Shown: positions 1-6,371 of the stretch, in pieces
How positions within the stretch are numbered: position 1 is the stretch's first letter
How the letters are laid out: each line of letters begins with the position of its first letter
Assembly (NCBI GenBank): GCA_022707665.1
Contig: JAKJAE010000036.1
Span: 1 to 13,881, forward strand
Direction of reading: 5' to 3'
Source of the DNA: Chloroflexota bacterium
GTDB taxonomy: Bacteria; Chloroflexota; Anaerolineae; B4-G1; SLSP01
DNA: 13,881 nucleotides
The notes under the pieces: model-generated
The model's input: only the letters and a program-made list of their open reading frames with translations
Database searches by the model: none
Told to the model about the DNA's origin: nothing
Translations under genes and position numbers: made by a program

Positions 1-1095
1 GAATGTGACCGGATAGCCGGCAAAGGACCCGGGCCAGATGGCATTGATGCCATCGATCAGCGGCCCCCCCAGCCGGCTGATGGCGCCTGCTCCTGCCGTC
101 GCGAAGTTGGTGAACCCGAGGAACTTGCCGCCCTCGTCGTGCGGGATCAGGTCGGTGGCCAAGGCCCAGTTGACGCTCACGAAAACCCCGGTCGCCATCC
201 CGATGATCGCGCCGAAGGCATAGACGGCAATGATGTTGAGCGACCAGCGTCCGATCTTATCCGACAGCCATCCCGCCGGAAAGACGAGGACGGTGATCGC
301 CACGCCAATCACCGCCATCAGGTTTCCTGTCACGGTCGCCGCATTGGCTATTCCGAGCCAGTCCCGGATGTAGTATTGGGCAAAGCTCTGCACGACGTAG
401 ATGCCCAGCAGGATCAGGAAGCGTGAGACCAACATCTCGGCGTAGGCCGGATAGCGGCCCAGGTCGGTGCGGAGCGAGATGGCCTTTGTTGCAACTGTGG
501 CTGGACCCTCGTTGGGCTTCTCGCGCGTCGTGATGATCGTGACTGCAGCGCACACGCCGAGTACCCCAGCCATCAGGGCAAACGCCAGCGTTGGGTTGTC
601 GCTGTCCATCAACTGGCCCGCCACGAGCGAGGTGACGACCAAGCCGCCCATGTCGAAGAGATTCTTGTATCCCGAGGCCAGGCCGTGGCGCTCGGCAGGC
701 ACCAGGTCGGGGATCAGTCCCTGGGCCGGGCCGTGCGCGACGTTGGAGAAAAACTGCAACAGCACGTAGCCCAGCGCCAGAGCCCAGAACTGCGGGGCGC
801 CGGACATAATGGCGAGGCACACCAGGCTGGCGAGCGTGCCGCCCACCATCCACGGACGGCGGCGCCCCCAACGGCTACGTGTCCGGTCACTCCACGCGCC
901 CGATACGGGCTGCACGACCAGGGCAACGATCAGGCCCACGAAGGTCATCGCCCCGAGATAGGTGTTCTTGAGCGCCTCGGGGACGAAACGCAGCAGCAGG
1001 GCCGGCAGCACGATCGGGTGCAGCGCATTCCACATGAACGCGAGCCCGAACCAATAGACGTTCATGGTCACGAGGGTGATGGCACGTGTTCCCAT
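1..1095 (-). CDS. MFS transporter of GPH/SLC45 type (partial, 3' end off window)
   Basis: An integral membrane transporter of the major facilitator superfamily, probably cation-coupled sugar or glycoside uptake. I read 365 codons from the ATG at 1095 to the left edge without a stop, so the C-terminus is missing. The loop after TM2 carries SDRTRSRWGRRRPW (residues 69-82), the signature of the GPH/SLC45 branch. The second half repeats it as GWLSDKIGR (275-283), followed by NWALATDLIP (309-318). Hydrophobic segments fall near residues 15-35, 48-66, 83-100, 104-122, 147-164, 168-190, 222-243 and 254-274. AGGAGTG (1109-1103) lies 7 nt before the ATG and fixes the start. The stretch between GWLSDKIGR and NWALATDL looks about one helix short (see findings). 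It is divergent from the acyltransferase-like gene. The substrate cannot be told from sequence; the family call is firm. Confidence 0.88.
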   Translation of the reverse strand, partial: MGTRAITLVTMNVYWFGLAFMWNALHPIVLPALLLRFVPEALKNTYLGAMTFVGLIVALVVQPVSGAWSDRTRSRWGRRRPWMVGGTLASLVCLAIMSGAPQFWALALGYVLLQFFSNVAHGPAQGLIPDLVPAERHGLASGYKNLFDMGGLVVTSLVAGQLMDSDNPTLAFALMAGVLGVCAAVTIITTREKPNEGPATVATKAISLRTDLGRYPAYAEMLVSRFLILLGIYVVQSFAQYYIRDWLGIANAATVTGNLMAVIGVAITVLVFPAGWLSDKIGRWSLNIIAVYAFGAIIGMATGVFVSVNWALATDLIPHDEGGKFLGFTNFATAGAGAISRLGGPLIDGINAIWPGSFAGYPVTF

Positions 1096-1202
1096 TGGCT
1101 CTCACTCCTGTTGGCTTGTGGACCGTCAAGCCCGTCCCCCGCGCTGGCGCGCCACGGTGTATCGCGCTTTCGTAACGGAAAAAGCGAGGTACGATCGCCT
1201 GC
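1096..1202. promoter_or_regulatory. Divergent intergenic region with imperfect inverted repeat
   Basis: A 107-bp spacer between two divergent genes, so promoters for both must lie here or just inside. An interrupted inverted repeat, CGCTTT ... AAAGCG (about 1165-1185), sits just upstream of the right-hand gene and could be an operator or a short hairpin. No clear -35/-10 pair is visible on either strand. The best -10 candidate for the right-hand gene is TACGAT at 1190-1195. Confidence 0.3.
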
Positions 1203-2054
1203 ATGGTACTGCCAATCCGCACAAATGCACGGGCGCCCTCCCCAGGGGCGCTGCCTGCCGTAGCGCCGGTTCCCGCCCGGCATTACCGGGTGCCGGTACG
1301 TGTGGCTGGACCGCTCGTGTGGGCGGCAGCGATGGGACGGCGCCGTTCCTTTGTCACAGATGCGTGGAAGGCAGTTCAGGCGTTACCCCACCTGGTGGTC
1401 GGCGTTGAGCACATACCGGCGAGTGGCGCGTGCCTGGTCCTCTGCAACCACTACACGCGGCCGGGCCTCGGTGCCTGGTGGATCGCGCTGAGTGTCACCG
1501 GTGTGGTTGCAGCGCACAGGTCGGCGCACGTGCCGGTCGATATGCACTGGGTGATGACTGCTGGCTGGCGGTTTGGGGAAGGCGACTGGAGGCGTTGGGC
1601 TATCGCCCCCCTTACACGGTGGGCTTTTGCGCGCGTGGCGGTGACCTATGATTTCGTCACGATGCCACCGATGCCGCCGGCTCCCCACGAGATGGGGGAA
1701 CGTACCCTTGCAGTCCTGCATACGGTGCGCCTGGCGCAGAGGCTTGCCACCGAGGGCGGCCTTCTGGGGCTGGTGCCTGAGGGCCGGGATACCGGGCAGC
1801 TGCTGGGCGCGCCGCCGGAAGGGGCCGGCGACTTCATCGCGCTGCTTGTGGCGACGGGGATGCCGGTGCTCCCGGTGGGCTTCGCGGAAGAAGAGGGGCG
1901 CCTGCGCCTCAGTTTTGGGGCGCCCTTTGTGCCAGCGATTCCGTCGCGACGCGCCGATCGCGACCGCGCCGTCATCGCTCAGGTGATGGCTGCGATTGCT
2001 GCTCAGTTGCCGGGCGATAACGCCGAACCAGGTTCGTGCTACTACAATGGGTGA
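1203..2054 (+). CDS. Lysophospholipid acyltransferase-like protein (PlsC superfamily, degenerate HX4D)
   Basis: 283 aa, the usual size for 1-acylglycerol-3-phosphate acyltransferases, which pass an acyl chain to a lysophospholipid at the membrane face. Motif I is NHYTRPGLG (82-90): the His is present, but the position of the catalytic Asp of HX4D is Gly88. The motif III-like sequence VPEGRDTG (191-198) and motif IV-like MPVLPVGF (220-227) are clear. A basic stretch RRR (46-48) precedes the domain, and the C-terminus ends in an ordinary hydrophilic tail. GAGGT (1186-1190) sits 12 nt before the ATG, so the ribosome site is only fair. TACGAT (1190-1195) could instead be a -10 box giving a nearly leaderless message. 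The missing Asp leaves it open whether the protein is an active acyltransferase, uses another acid, or has become a non-catalytic relative. Confidence 0.72.
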   Translation: MVLPIRTNARAPSPGALPAVAPVPARHYRVPVRVAGPLVWAAAMGRRRSFVTDAWKAVQALPHLVVGVEHIPASGACLVLCNHYTRPGLGAWWIALSVTGVVAAHRSAHVPVDMHWVMTAGWRFGEGDWRRWAIAPLTRWAFARVAVTYDFVTMPPMPPAPHEMGERTLAVLHTVRLAQRLATEGGLLGLVPEGRDTGQLLGAPPEGAGDFIALLVATGMPVLPVGFAEEEGRLRLSFGAPFVPAIPSRRADRDRAVIAQVMAAIAAQLPGDNAEPGSCYYNG

Positions 2055-2165
2055 AGGCAATCGCATTTCGCACCAGCTTGACAGATGCGACAGACAGGTC
2101 GTGCCCTTGCGACGGTTCCAAACGCTCAACTGCGTTAGCCCCGGAACCCGCGGCTCAGAAGCCGG

Positions 2166-2187
2166 CGCAAGGTGCGGAAACCTTGCG
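2166..2187 (+). promoter_or_regulatory. Hairpin just upstream of the beta-grasp gene start
   Basis: A perfect 7-bp stem, CGCAAGG (2166-2172) with CCTTGCG (2181-2187), closes an 8-nt loop TGCGGAAA and ends 4 nt before the ATG at 2192. In mRNA it would cover the place where a ribosome site is expected, and no good Shine-Dalgarno sequence is otherwise visible there. A translational control element is possible. It has no T-run, so it is not an intrinsic terminator. Confidence 0.35.
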
Positions 2188-2191
2188 AAGT

Positions 2192-2539
2192 ATGGATACT
2201 GAAACAACCAACGGCAGTCATTCGATAGAGGTACACCTCTACGGGAAGCTATCCCAGCGTCTCTCCGACCAGGCCCTGCGGCACAAGCGGGTACTCCACC
2301 TTGACCCACAGCCTGCTGAAACCTTCGGTACGCTCCTCGCTCGGTTGGGCCTCCAGCCCGATGATCTCTACACCGTCTTCCACAACGGGAGCCTGCTGGT
2401 CACTCGCAACGGGATGGCGCCCTGGCTGCGCTATCAGCAGGCTCAGGAAGACGTCTGGAAGTGGGACCACGACTTCGCCCTGAACCCCGGCGACCGGCTG
2501 GGGCTCTTTGGCGAGGATATGGCCCTACTCGTCGTCTGA
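2192..2539 (+). CDS. ThiS/MoaD-like beta-grasp protein without Gly-Gly tail
   Basis: 115 aa. The opening SIEVHLYGKLSQRL, the middle YTVFHNGSLLV and the late NPGDRLGLFGED match the strand order of ThiS/MoaD ubiquitin-like sulfur carriers (first strand, 'vNg' strand, 'GDrv.lf' turn). Family members that carry sulfur end in Gly-Gly, which is adenylated and thiocarboxylated. This one ends MALLVV, so it cannot work by that chemistry. A longer reading from 2036 adds 52 residues that overlap the upstream stop and do not look like a domain; I therefore chose the ATG at 2192. The ribosome site is poor. The gene follows the acyltransferase-like gene by 137 bp and converges on the large GH94-like gene with only 34 bp between stops. 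The fold is fairly convincing; the role is unknown. Confidence 0.65.
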   Translation: MDTETTNGSHSIEVHLYGKLSQRLSDQALRHKRVLHLDPQPAETFGTLLARLGLQPDDLYTVFHNGSLLVTRNGMAPWLRYQQAQEDVWKWDHDFALNPGDRLGLFGEDMALLVV

Positions 2540-2573
2540 GTGTAGCCTCTCTGGCATCTCGAAGTGCCCCTCA

Positions 2574-5500
2574 CTATCCCGGGAGCGGGGTGGTCACTGT
2601 CAGTCGCCGGATGCTGCCATCCCGCCGGAAGATGGTGTTGCTGAGCGCTTCGTCGAGCCTTGCCCCCGCGATGGTGTGAGACGTACCGTCGGTGAAGGTC
2701 ACCTCGATCCGCGGCATCTCGCCGGTGACGTAGACCACGGGCACCTGGCAGAAGGTAAAGGCCAGAGATCCGGCTGGCAGGTCGAGCGACTGGCGCTCAC
2801 CGCGAACGTCGATGAACTCAAAGGTCGCCGGCGTCTTCAGGAACTCCGTAGCGCACAGCAGGCGTGGCTCGAAGCCGAGCCGGCCTTCCTCGACGACGAT
2901 CCCCAACTCTCCCATGCGGGTCAGGATCTCCTCCTTCACCAGGCCGGTCATGCCCGGCTGCTTGGCGCCCTGCCCGGCAGGGGTGTGGGAATAGGGATCG
3001 GTCGGGAATGCGCCGAACTCCTCCGCGGTTTTGTTGAACCCCAGGCCGTGGCGGATGTCACCGTAGGCAGCGGCGAGGGCTTGGACGGTCTCGGCTGGTG
3101 CGCGCTTCAGGACGGCCTGTTCGAAGGCTTCCTGCGCCGCGAGGAGCAGTTTCGCGACCATGTGCCAGTAGATGCTCCCGAGTCCCTCGTAGGCGAAGAA
3201 GGTGCCCGAACGACCCGTAAAGACACTGTGATGGAAAGTGTCCTCAAAGAGCTGCAAGAGGGTCGCGCCCTCGGCGGCGACCAGGTCGCCGTAGGGTGCC
3301 TGGGCCTTCAGCGTGTCCAGAGCCCGTTGCACGTCCTTGGCGTTCCGGAAAGTGCCATTGAAATGGAAGACGCCCTCGTCATCTTTGATGATCAGGCTCG
3401 TGTCACCTGCCGCGACGAGGGCTGCCACCAGGCGTGACCCCGTGACCCTGTCGGCTGCGATCTGGTTCTTGCTCAGGAATCCCGGCAGGTCCCGGTCGGG
3501 GTAGAGCAGGTAGCTGTGCTGGTCGGCCCGATACATGCGACTCTGGCGCAGCGCCTGCAGCAGGTCGAGCGCCTCCTCGGGCGAGAGCATTCCGGAGGAG
3601 AGGATGGCGACCTGGCCTTCGAGCATCTCGTACAGGCGGTCAACTGTTGCTGTGCCATCGCCCAGCCGGAGGATGTTGTAGGCGTGATAGAGCCCATCGG
3701 CGCGCCGGTTAGCGCGAAGTGTGTGATCGATGAAGCGCAGGCACAACGCCAGGAAGTCCTGCACCGCTGCTCTGTCGACCGGCACACGGTCGCCCGACAG
3801 ACCATGGTCGTAGAGGCGCCAGCGGTAGTCACTGCTTGCCTGCCCCAGTTGATCCATCACCTCGCGCCGTTCAGCATCGCCAAATCCATCCCCGAGGGTG
3901 GCTCTGTGTGCCTCCAGGATGGCCTGCGTGGCGCTGAGGAGCGATTGCACCTCGGCGCTCATGGTAAGGGTGGGCTCGGGACCCGCGCTCAGGAGCCCGC
4001 TCAGGAAGGTGACATAACGCCGCAGGTAGCATAGCGTCACGACCGAGACGCCCTTGCCGACCAGGGCATTGTTGGCATCATTCCACTCGGGACGCTGGGT
4101 GTTCATCCAGATGCCGCCCTCGGGCACAAAGTTGCCCAGTTTGGCCAGCAACAGGATGAAGAGTTTCTCCGCAAGTGTTACGTGCACGACCGTGCCATTG
4201 CTGCGACGCATGAGCTTCCCATCGGTGCCCAATGCGCGCACGGCTTCGGCAATCGCTCCGTCCAGATGGCGGTCGAACGTGATCGTGTCATACCAGTCCC
4301 TAACCAGCGCGGCATAGGGCTTGATGCGATAGGGGACGTTGGCGTGGCTGAAGATCGGTTGCTCCAGCAGGGCCTCGAGCCTGCCCGGGTGGAAGCGGGC
4401 CGAGATCTCCAGCAGCTTCTGCAGGTAGATGATCTGGTGATCGCTCCAGTAGCCGATGTTGGCCCAAGGATCTTCGGGCGACGGAGCTTCCCACTCGATG
4501 CCGTCGCGGGTCACGCGATAGGGATTGTAGCCGTCAGCAGTCATGGCGTTGACAAAGACGCTGATCATCCCCTCCACGAACTCGGGATAGCTCCAGGCCA
4601 GGGGCTCCCAGTTCTGGAAGATGTCGCGCCAATTGCCCTGGTAATCCAGCCTGCGGGAGCCGTCGGGCTTCTTGAGGTTGATCGAGAACTTGTTCCACGG
4701 GCGGCTGGGGTCGCCATGCCTGCGGCTGAACGTCAACGGAAGGTAGGCGTAGCAGAGCCTGAGTAGGTCGGGCGAGCCGGTAGCTGTGGCCTGGGCGAGC
4801 AGCGTCGCATAGTCGACGCGCTCCGGCAATGCTGCAAGGAACGGGGCCTGCTCGTCCAATACACGGCGGTTCCTGACCCCGATGAAGTCGACGAAGTCGG
4901 CCCGGTCGATGGCGTAGTTGTCGACAAAGATGCCGCCCCGCATCACGTTGTAGAGCGTGTTGGAGAAGTGGTGCGTTGTCGTGGCGCGGTCCGCCGAGGT
5001 CTGCAGCCCGTCTGCACTGGCGACGATGGCTTCGAGCTCCGCGGTGCCGGCAGCGATGTCGGTTTCCAGCAACTCGATCAGGTCGGACGCGGCGGAGGCT
5101 GGTCGCCTGAGCAGGGCAATCAGAGAGGCGACGCGGCTGTGATCCTGGTTGACCTCGGCGACGATGTGCCAGCGCCTCTGAGTGCCGCACTCGAGGTCGA
5201 AGGTGGCCCGGACCAGGTAGGCGCCGCGATAGCCGCGGACATCCGACTCCTGGACAATGTCACGACCGAGTTTGAAGTCCTTCACCTGGCGCGTGGAGAG
5301 CAGAATCGTGGGCTGATCGAGCCCCACCTGCCATACCGTGGTTGCCTTGAGAGCCTCGCTTGGCTCCGCCAGATCGGTCAACATCGAGCTCAGGGCAAAA
5401 ATCCCCAGGCCGGTCTCGGGCTCGAGCTCGTTGCGTTTGTAGCCGTTGAGCAGATTGCTGAAGGTCGACTGCAAGGCCGTTGTTGCGCCATAGGGCAGCA

Positions 5501-6056
5501 CGTTCTGCAGCCCGCTCAGGACCTCGATGGTGCACGGCTCAGGGGAGCCGCTCTCCACCCATGCCGTCATGACAAACCCGAACCTGTCGCTCGTACGCCA
5601 CGCGTAGCAGTAGCGCAGGTCCAGATCGTGATTGATCTCCTCGAAGACGAGCTTGTCGCCGTACGTGCTCTTGTAGAGATTGCGCTCGATGCGATAGCTG
5701 CTCGCCGTGCAGTCGCCAAAGGGCTCCCAGAGGGTAGTGCGTCCGGACCGTGTGACCAGCAGAGCGGCAACGTGTCCGGTATTGGCGTAGTTCTCCGTGA
5801 TCTTGTCATCCGTGGTGTAGGGAAAGAGCGCGGACTCGGCGTTGATGCGCCCCGCCGTCAGCCCACCGGTGCTGGAGATAAAGAGCCAGTGGTCCGAGCT
5901 GCTCACCACGCTCATGAAGAAGGGCGGCATCTGGTCGTAGTTCTGGATGCAGTGGTAGGATTCGGCCATCATCTCGCCATCAGCGCACGCCACACAGCCA
6001 CAGACGTTGCGCAACATGGCATTCCCGAGGTAGAGCTGGCATTCCTGTCTGTCCAT
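2574..6056 (-). CDS. Large GH94-like (alpha/alpha)6-barrel glycoside phosphorylase or hydrolase, uncharacterised
   Basis: 1160 aa with no signal peptide or membrane segment, so probably cytoplasmic. Order by eye: a Cys-rich start (C6, C19, C21, C24, C36); an N-terminal beta-rich domain with STGGLTAGRINAE (62-74) and a YTTDD segment (80-84); a helical barrel from about 380 to 1000; and a C-terminal beta domain (about 1085-1160). The barrel holds YQGNWRDIFQNWE (472-484), GYWSDHQ (535-541), EWNDANN (657-663) and FTGRSGTFFAYEG (946-958). These resemble the FRD, DWND and TG phosphate-site motifs of GH94 cellobiose/chitobiose phosphorylases, with D660 the likely general acid. GH94 enzymes split beta-glucosides with phosphate. 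At 1160 aa it is longer than typical cellobiose phosphorylase (about 800 aa). AAGGAG lies 10 nt before the ATG. It stands alone on its strand. The superfamily call is reasonable; the substrate and even the reaction are unknown. Confidence 0.65.
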   Translation of the reverse strand: MDRQECQLYLGNAMLRNVCGCVACADGEMMAESYHCIQNYDQMPPFFMSVVSSSDHWLFISSTGGLTAGRINAESALFPYTTDDKITENYANTGHVAALLVTRSGRTTLWEPFGDCTASSYRIERNLYKSTYGDKLVFEEINHDLDLRYCYAWRTSDRFGFVMTAWVESGSPEPCTIEVLSGLQNVLPYGATTALQSTFSNLLNGYKRNELEPETGLGIFALSSMLTDLAEPSEALKATTVWQVGLDQPTILLSTRQVKDFKLGRDIVQESDVRGYRGAYLVRATFDLECGTQRRWHIVAEVNQDHSRVASLIALLRRPASAASDLIELLETDIAAGTAELEAIVASADGLQTSADRATTTHHFSNTLYNVMRGGIFVDNYAIDRADFVDFIGVRNRRVLDEQAPFLAALPERVDYATLLAQATATGSPDLLRLCYAYLPLTFSRRHGDPSRPWNKFSINLKKPDGSRRLDYQGNWRDIFQNWEPLAWSYPEFVEGMISVFVNAMTADGYNPYRVTRDGIEWEAPSPEDPWANIGYWSDHQIIYLQKLLEISARFHPGRLEALLEQPIFSHANVPYRIKPYAALVRDWYDTITFDRHLDGAIAEAVRALGTDGKLMRRSNGTVVHVTLAEKLFILLLAKLGNFVPEGGIWMNTQRPEWNDANNALVGKGVSVVTLCYLRRYVTFLSGLLSAGPEPTLTMSAEVQSLLSATQAILEAHRATLGDGFGDAERREVMDQLGQASSDYRWRLYDHGLSGDRVPVDRAAVQDFLALCLRFIDHTLRANRRADGLYHAYNILRLGDGTATVDRLYEMLEGQVAILSSGMLSPEEALDLLQALRQSRMYRADQHSYLLYPDRDLPGFLSKNQIAADRVTGSRLVAALVAAGDTSLIIKDDEGVFHFNGTFRNAKDVQRALDTLKAQAPYGDLVAAEGATLLQLFEDTFHHSVFTGRSGTFFAYEGLGSIYWHMVAKLLLAAQEAFEQAVLKRAPAETVQALAAAYGDIRHGLGFNKTAEEFGAFPTDPYSHTPAGQGAKQPGMTGLVKEEILTRMGELGIVVEEGRLGFEPRLLCATEFLKTPATFEFIDVRGERQSLDLPAGSLAFTFCQVPVVYVTGEMPRIEVTFTDGTSHTIAGARLDEALSNTIFRRDGSIRRLTVTTPLPG

Positions 6057-6115
6057 GGGCCGAGCGCTCCTTACGCGTGTGTTCGTAGTGCCGCCAATCG
6101 CTCACGATGGTCCAC

Positions 6116-6143
6116 AGTCTACGTGCAGGTTACCTCGTGTCAA
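6116..6143 (-). promoter_or_regulatory. Candidate sigma-70 promoter for the GH94-like gene
   Basis: Read on the minus strand: -35 TTGACA (6143-6138), a 16-bp spacer, then -10 TAGACT (6121-6116). The -35 is perfect and the -10 matches 4 of 6. Transcription would begin near 6109, leaving about 53 nt of leader before the ATG at 6056. Position and orientation fit; there is no other support. Confidence 0.45.
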
Positions 6144-6195
6144 AGCTAAGCGTATGACGACCGGCTTGTGGTGCGCGACCTCCTGATGCGTCGTC

Positions 6196-6223
6196 TTGTC
6201 AGAATCGTCATCCTGGGTATAAT
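6196..6223 (+). promoter_or_regulatory. Sigma-70 promoter of the tRNA-Thr gene
   Basis: The -35 TTGTCA (6196-6201, 5 of 6 matches), a 16-bp spacer and a perfect TATAAT -10 (6218-6223) predict a start near 6230, about 7 nt before the mature tRNA 5' end. This is the strongest promoter visible in the window. Confidence 0.8.
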
Positions 6224-6236
6224 GGTGTCGTTAAGC

Positions 6237-6309
6237 GCCATCCTAGCTCAATCGGCAGAGCAGACGCTTCGTAAGCGCCAGGTTCTGGGTTCAATTCCCA
6301 GGGATGGCT
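6237..6309 (+). tRNA. tRNA-Thr (anticodon CGT)
   Basis: 73 nt fold as a complete cloverleaf. Acceptor GCCATCC/GGATGGC (6237-6243 with 6302-6308). D stem GCTC/GAGC (6246-6249, 6258-6261). Anticodon loop TTCGTAA (6268-6274) with CGT at 6270-6272, reading ACG codons. T stem CTGGG/CCCAG (6285-6289, 6297-6301) with loop TTCAATT. The discriminator is T6309 and the 3' CCA is not encoded. The anticodon stem has one A-C mismatch (A6264-C6278). The Levitt positions are A15 and T48 rather than the usual G-C, which keeps them able to pair. The anticodon and the general resemblance to E. coli tRNA-Thr make the identity firm. Confidence 0.96.
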
Positions 6310-6313
6310 CTCA

Positions 6314-6343
6314 AGCCCCGGATGGCTTCGGGGCTCTTTTTTT
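6314..6343 (+). terminator. Intrinsic terminator of the tRNA-Thr unit
   Basis: AGCCCCG (6314-6320) pairs perfectly with CGGGGCT (6329-6335) around an 8-nt loop, followed by seven T (6337-6343). It begins 5 nt after the tRNA and would end its transcript, so the downstream ResB-like gene needs its own promoter or read-through. Confidence 0.9.
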
Positions 6344-6371
6344 ACACCGGTAACTGTGACACCAGGAACCA

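Noticed and set aside
257..871. Open frame of 204 codons on the minus strand at the left end
   Set aside because: Same strand as the MFS transporter but another frame; the transporter reading gives helices and SLC45 motifs throughout.
2078..2083. TTGACA as a -35 box for the beta-grasp gene
   Set aside because: No -10-like sequence at 15-19 bp spacing (GTGCCC at 17 bp).
2036..2191. N-terminal extension of the beta-grasp gene from the ATG at 2036
   Set aside because: The extra 52 residues overlap the upstream stop, look non-globular and precede a normal fold start at 2192.
1383..2309. Open frame of 308 codons on the minus strand
   Set aside because: Antisense to the acyltransferase-like gene, whose PEG and NH motifs make it the real one; the shadow product is Arg/His/Pro-rich without motifs.
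2508..3437. Open frame of 309 codons on the plus strand
   Set aside because: It overlaps the end of the beta-grasp gene and lies antisense to the GH94-like gene; no family features.
4968..6149. Long open frame (393 codons) on the plus strand opposite the GH94-like gene
   Set aside because: The product is low-complexity, rich in Gly, Arg and Val, with no motif. It is the antisense shadow of a coherent 1160-residue protein in a GC-rich gene.
6285..6309. tRNA-Thr 3' end as an attachment site of an integrated element
   Set aside because: I saw no second copy of the tRNA 3' end in the window and no integrase gene near it.
6168..6353. 61-codon plus-strand frame across the tRNA
   Set aside because: It runs through the tRNA and its terminator, so it cannot be a real protein gene.
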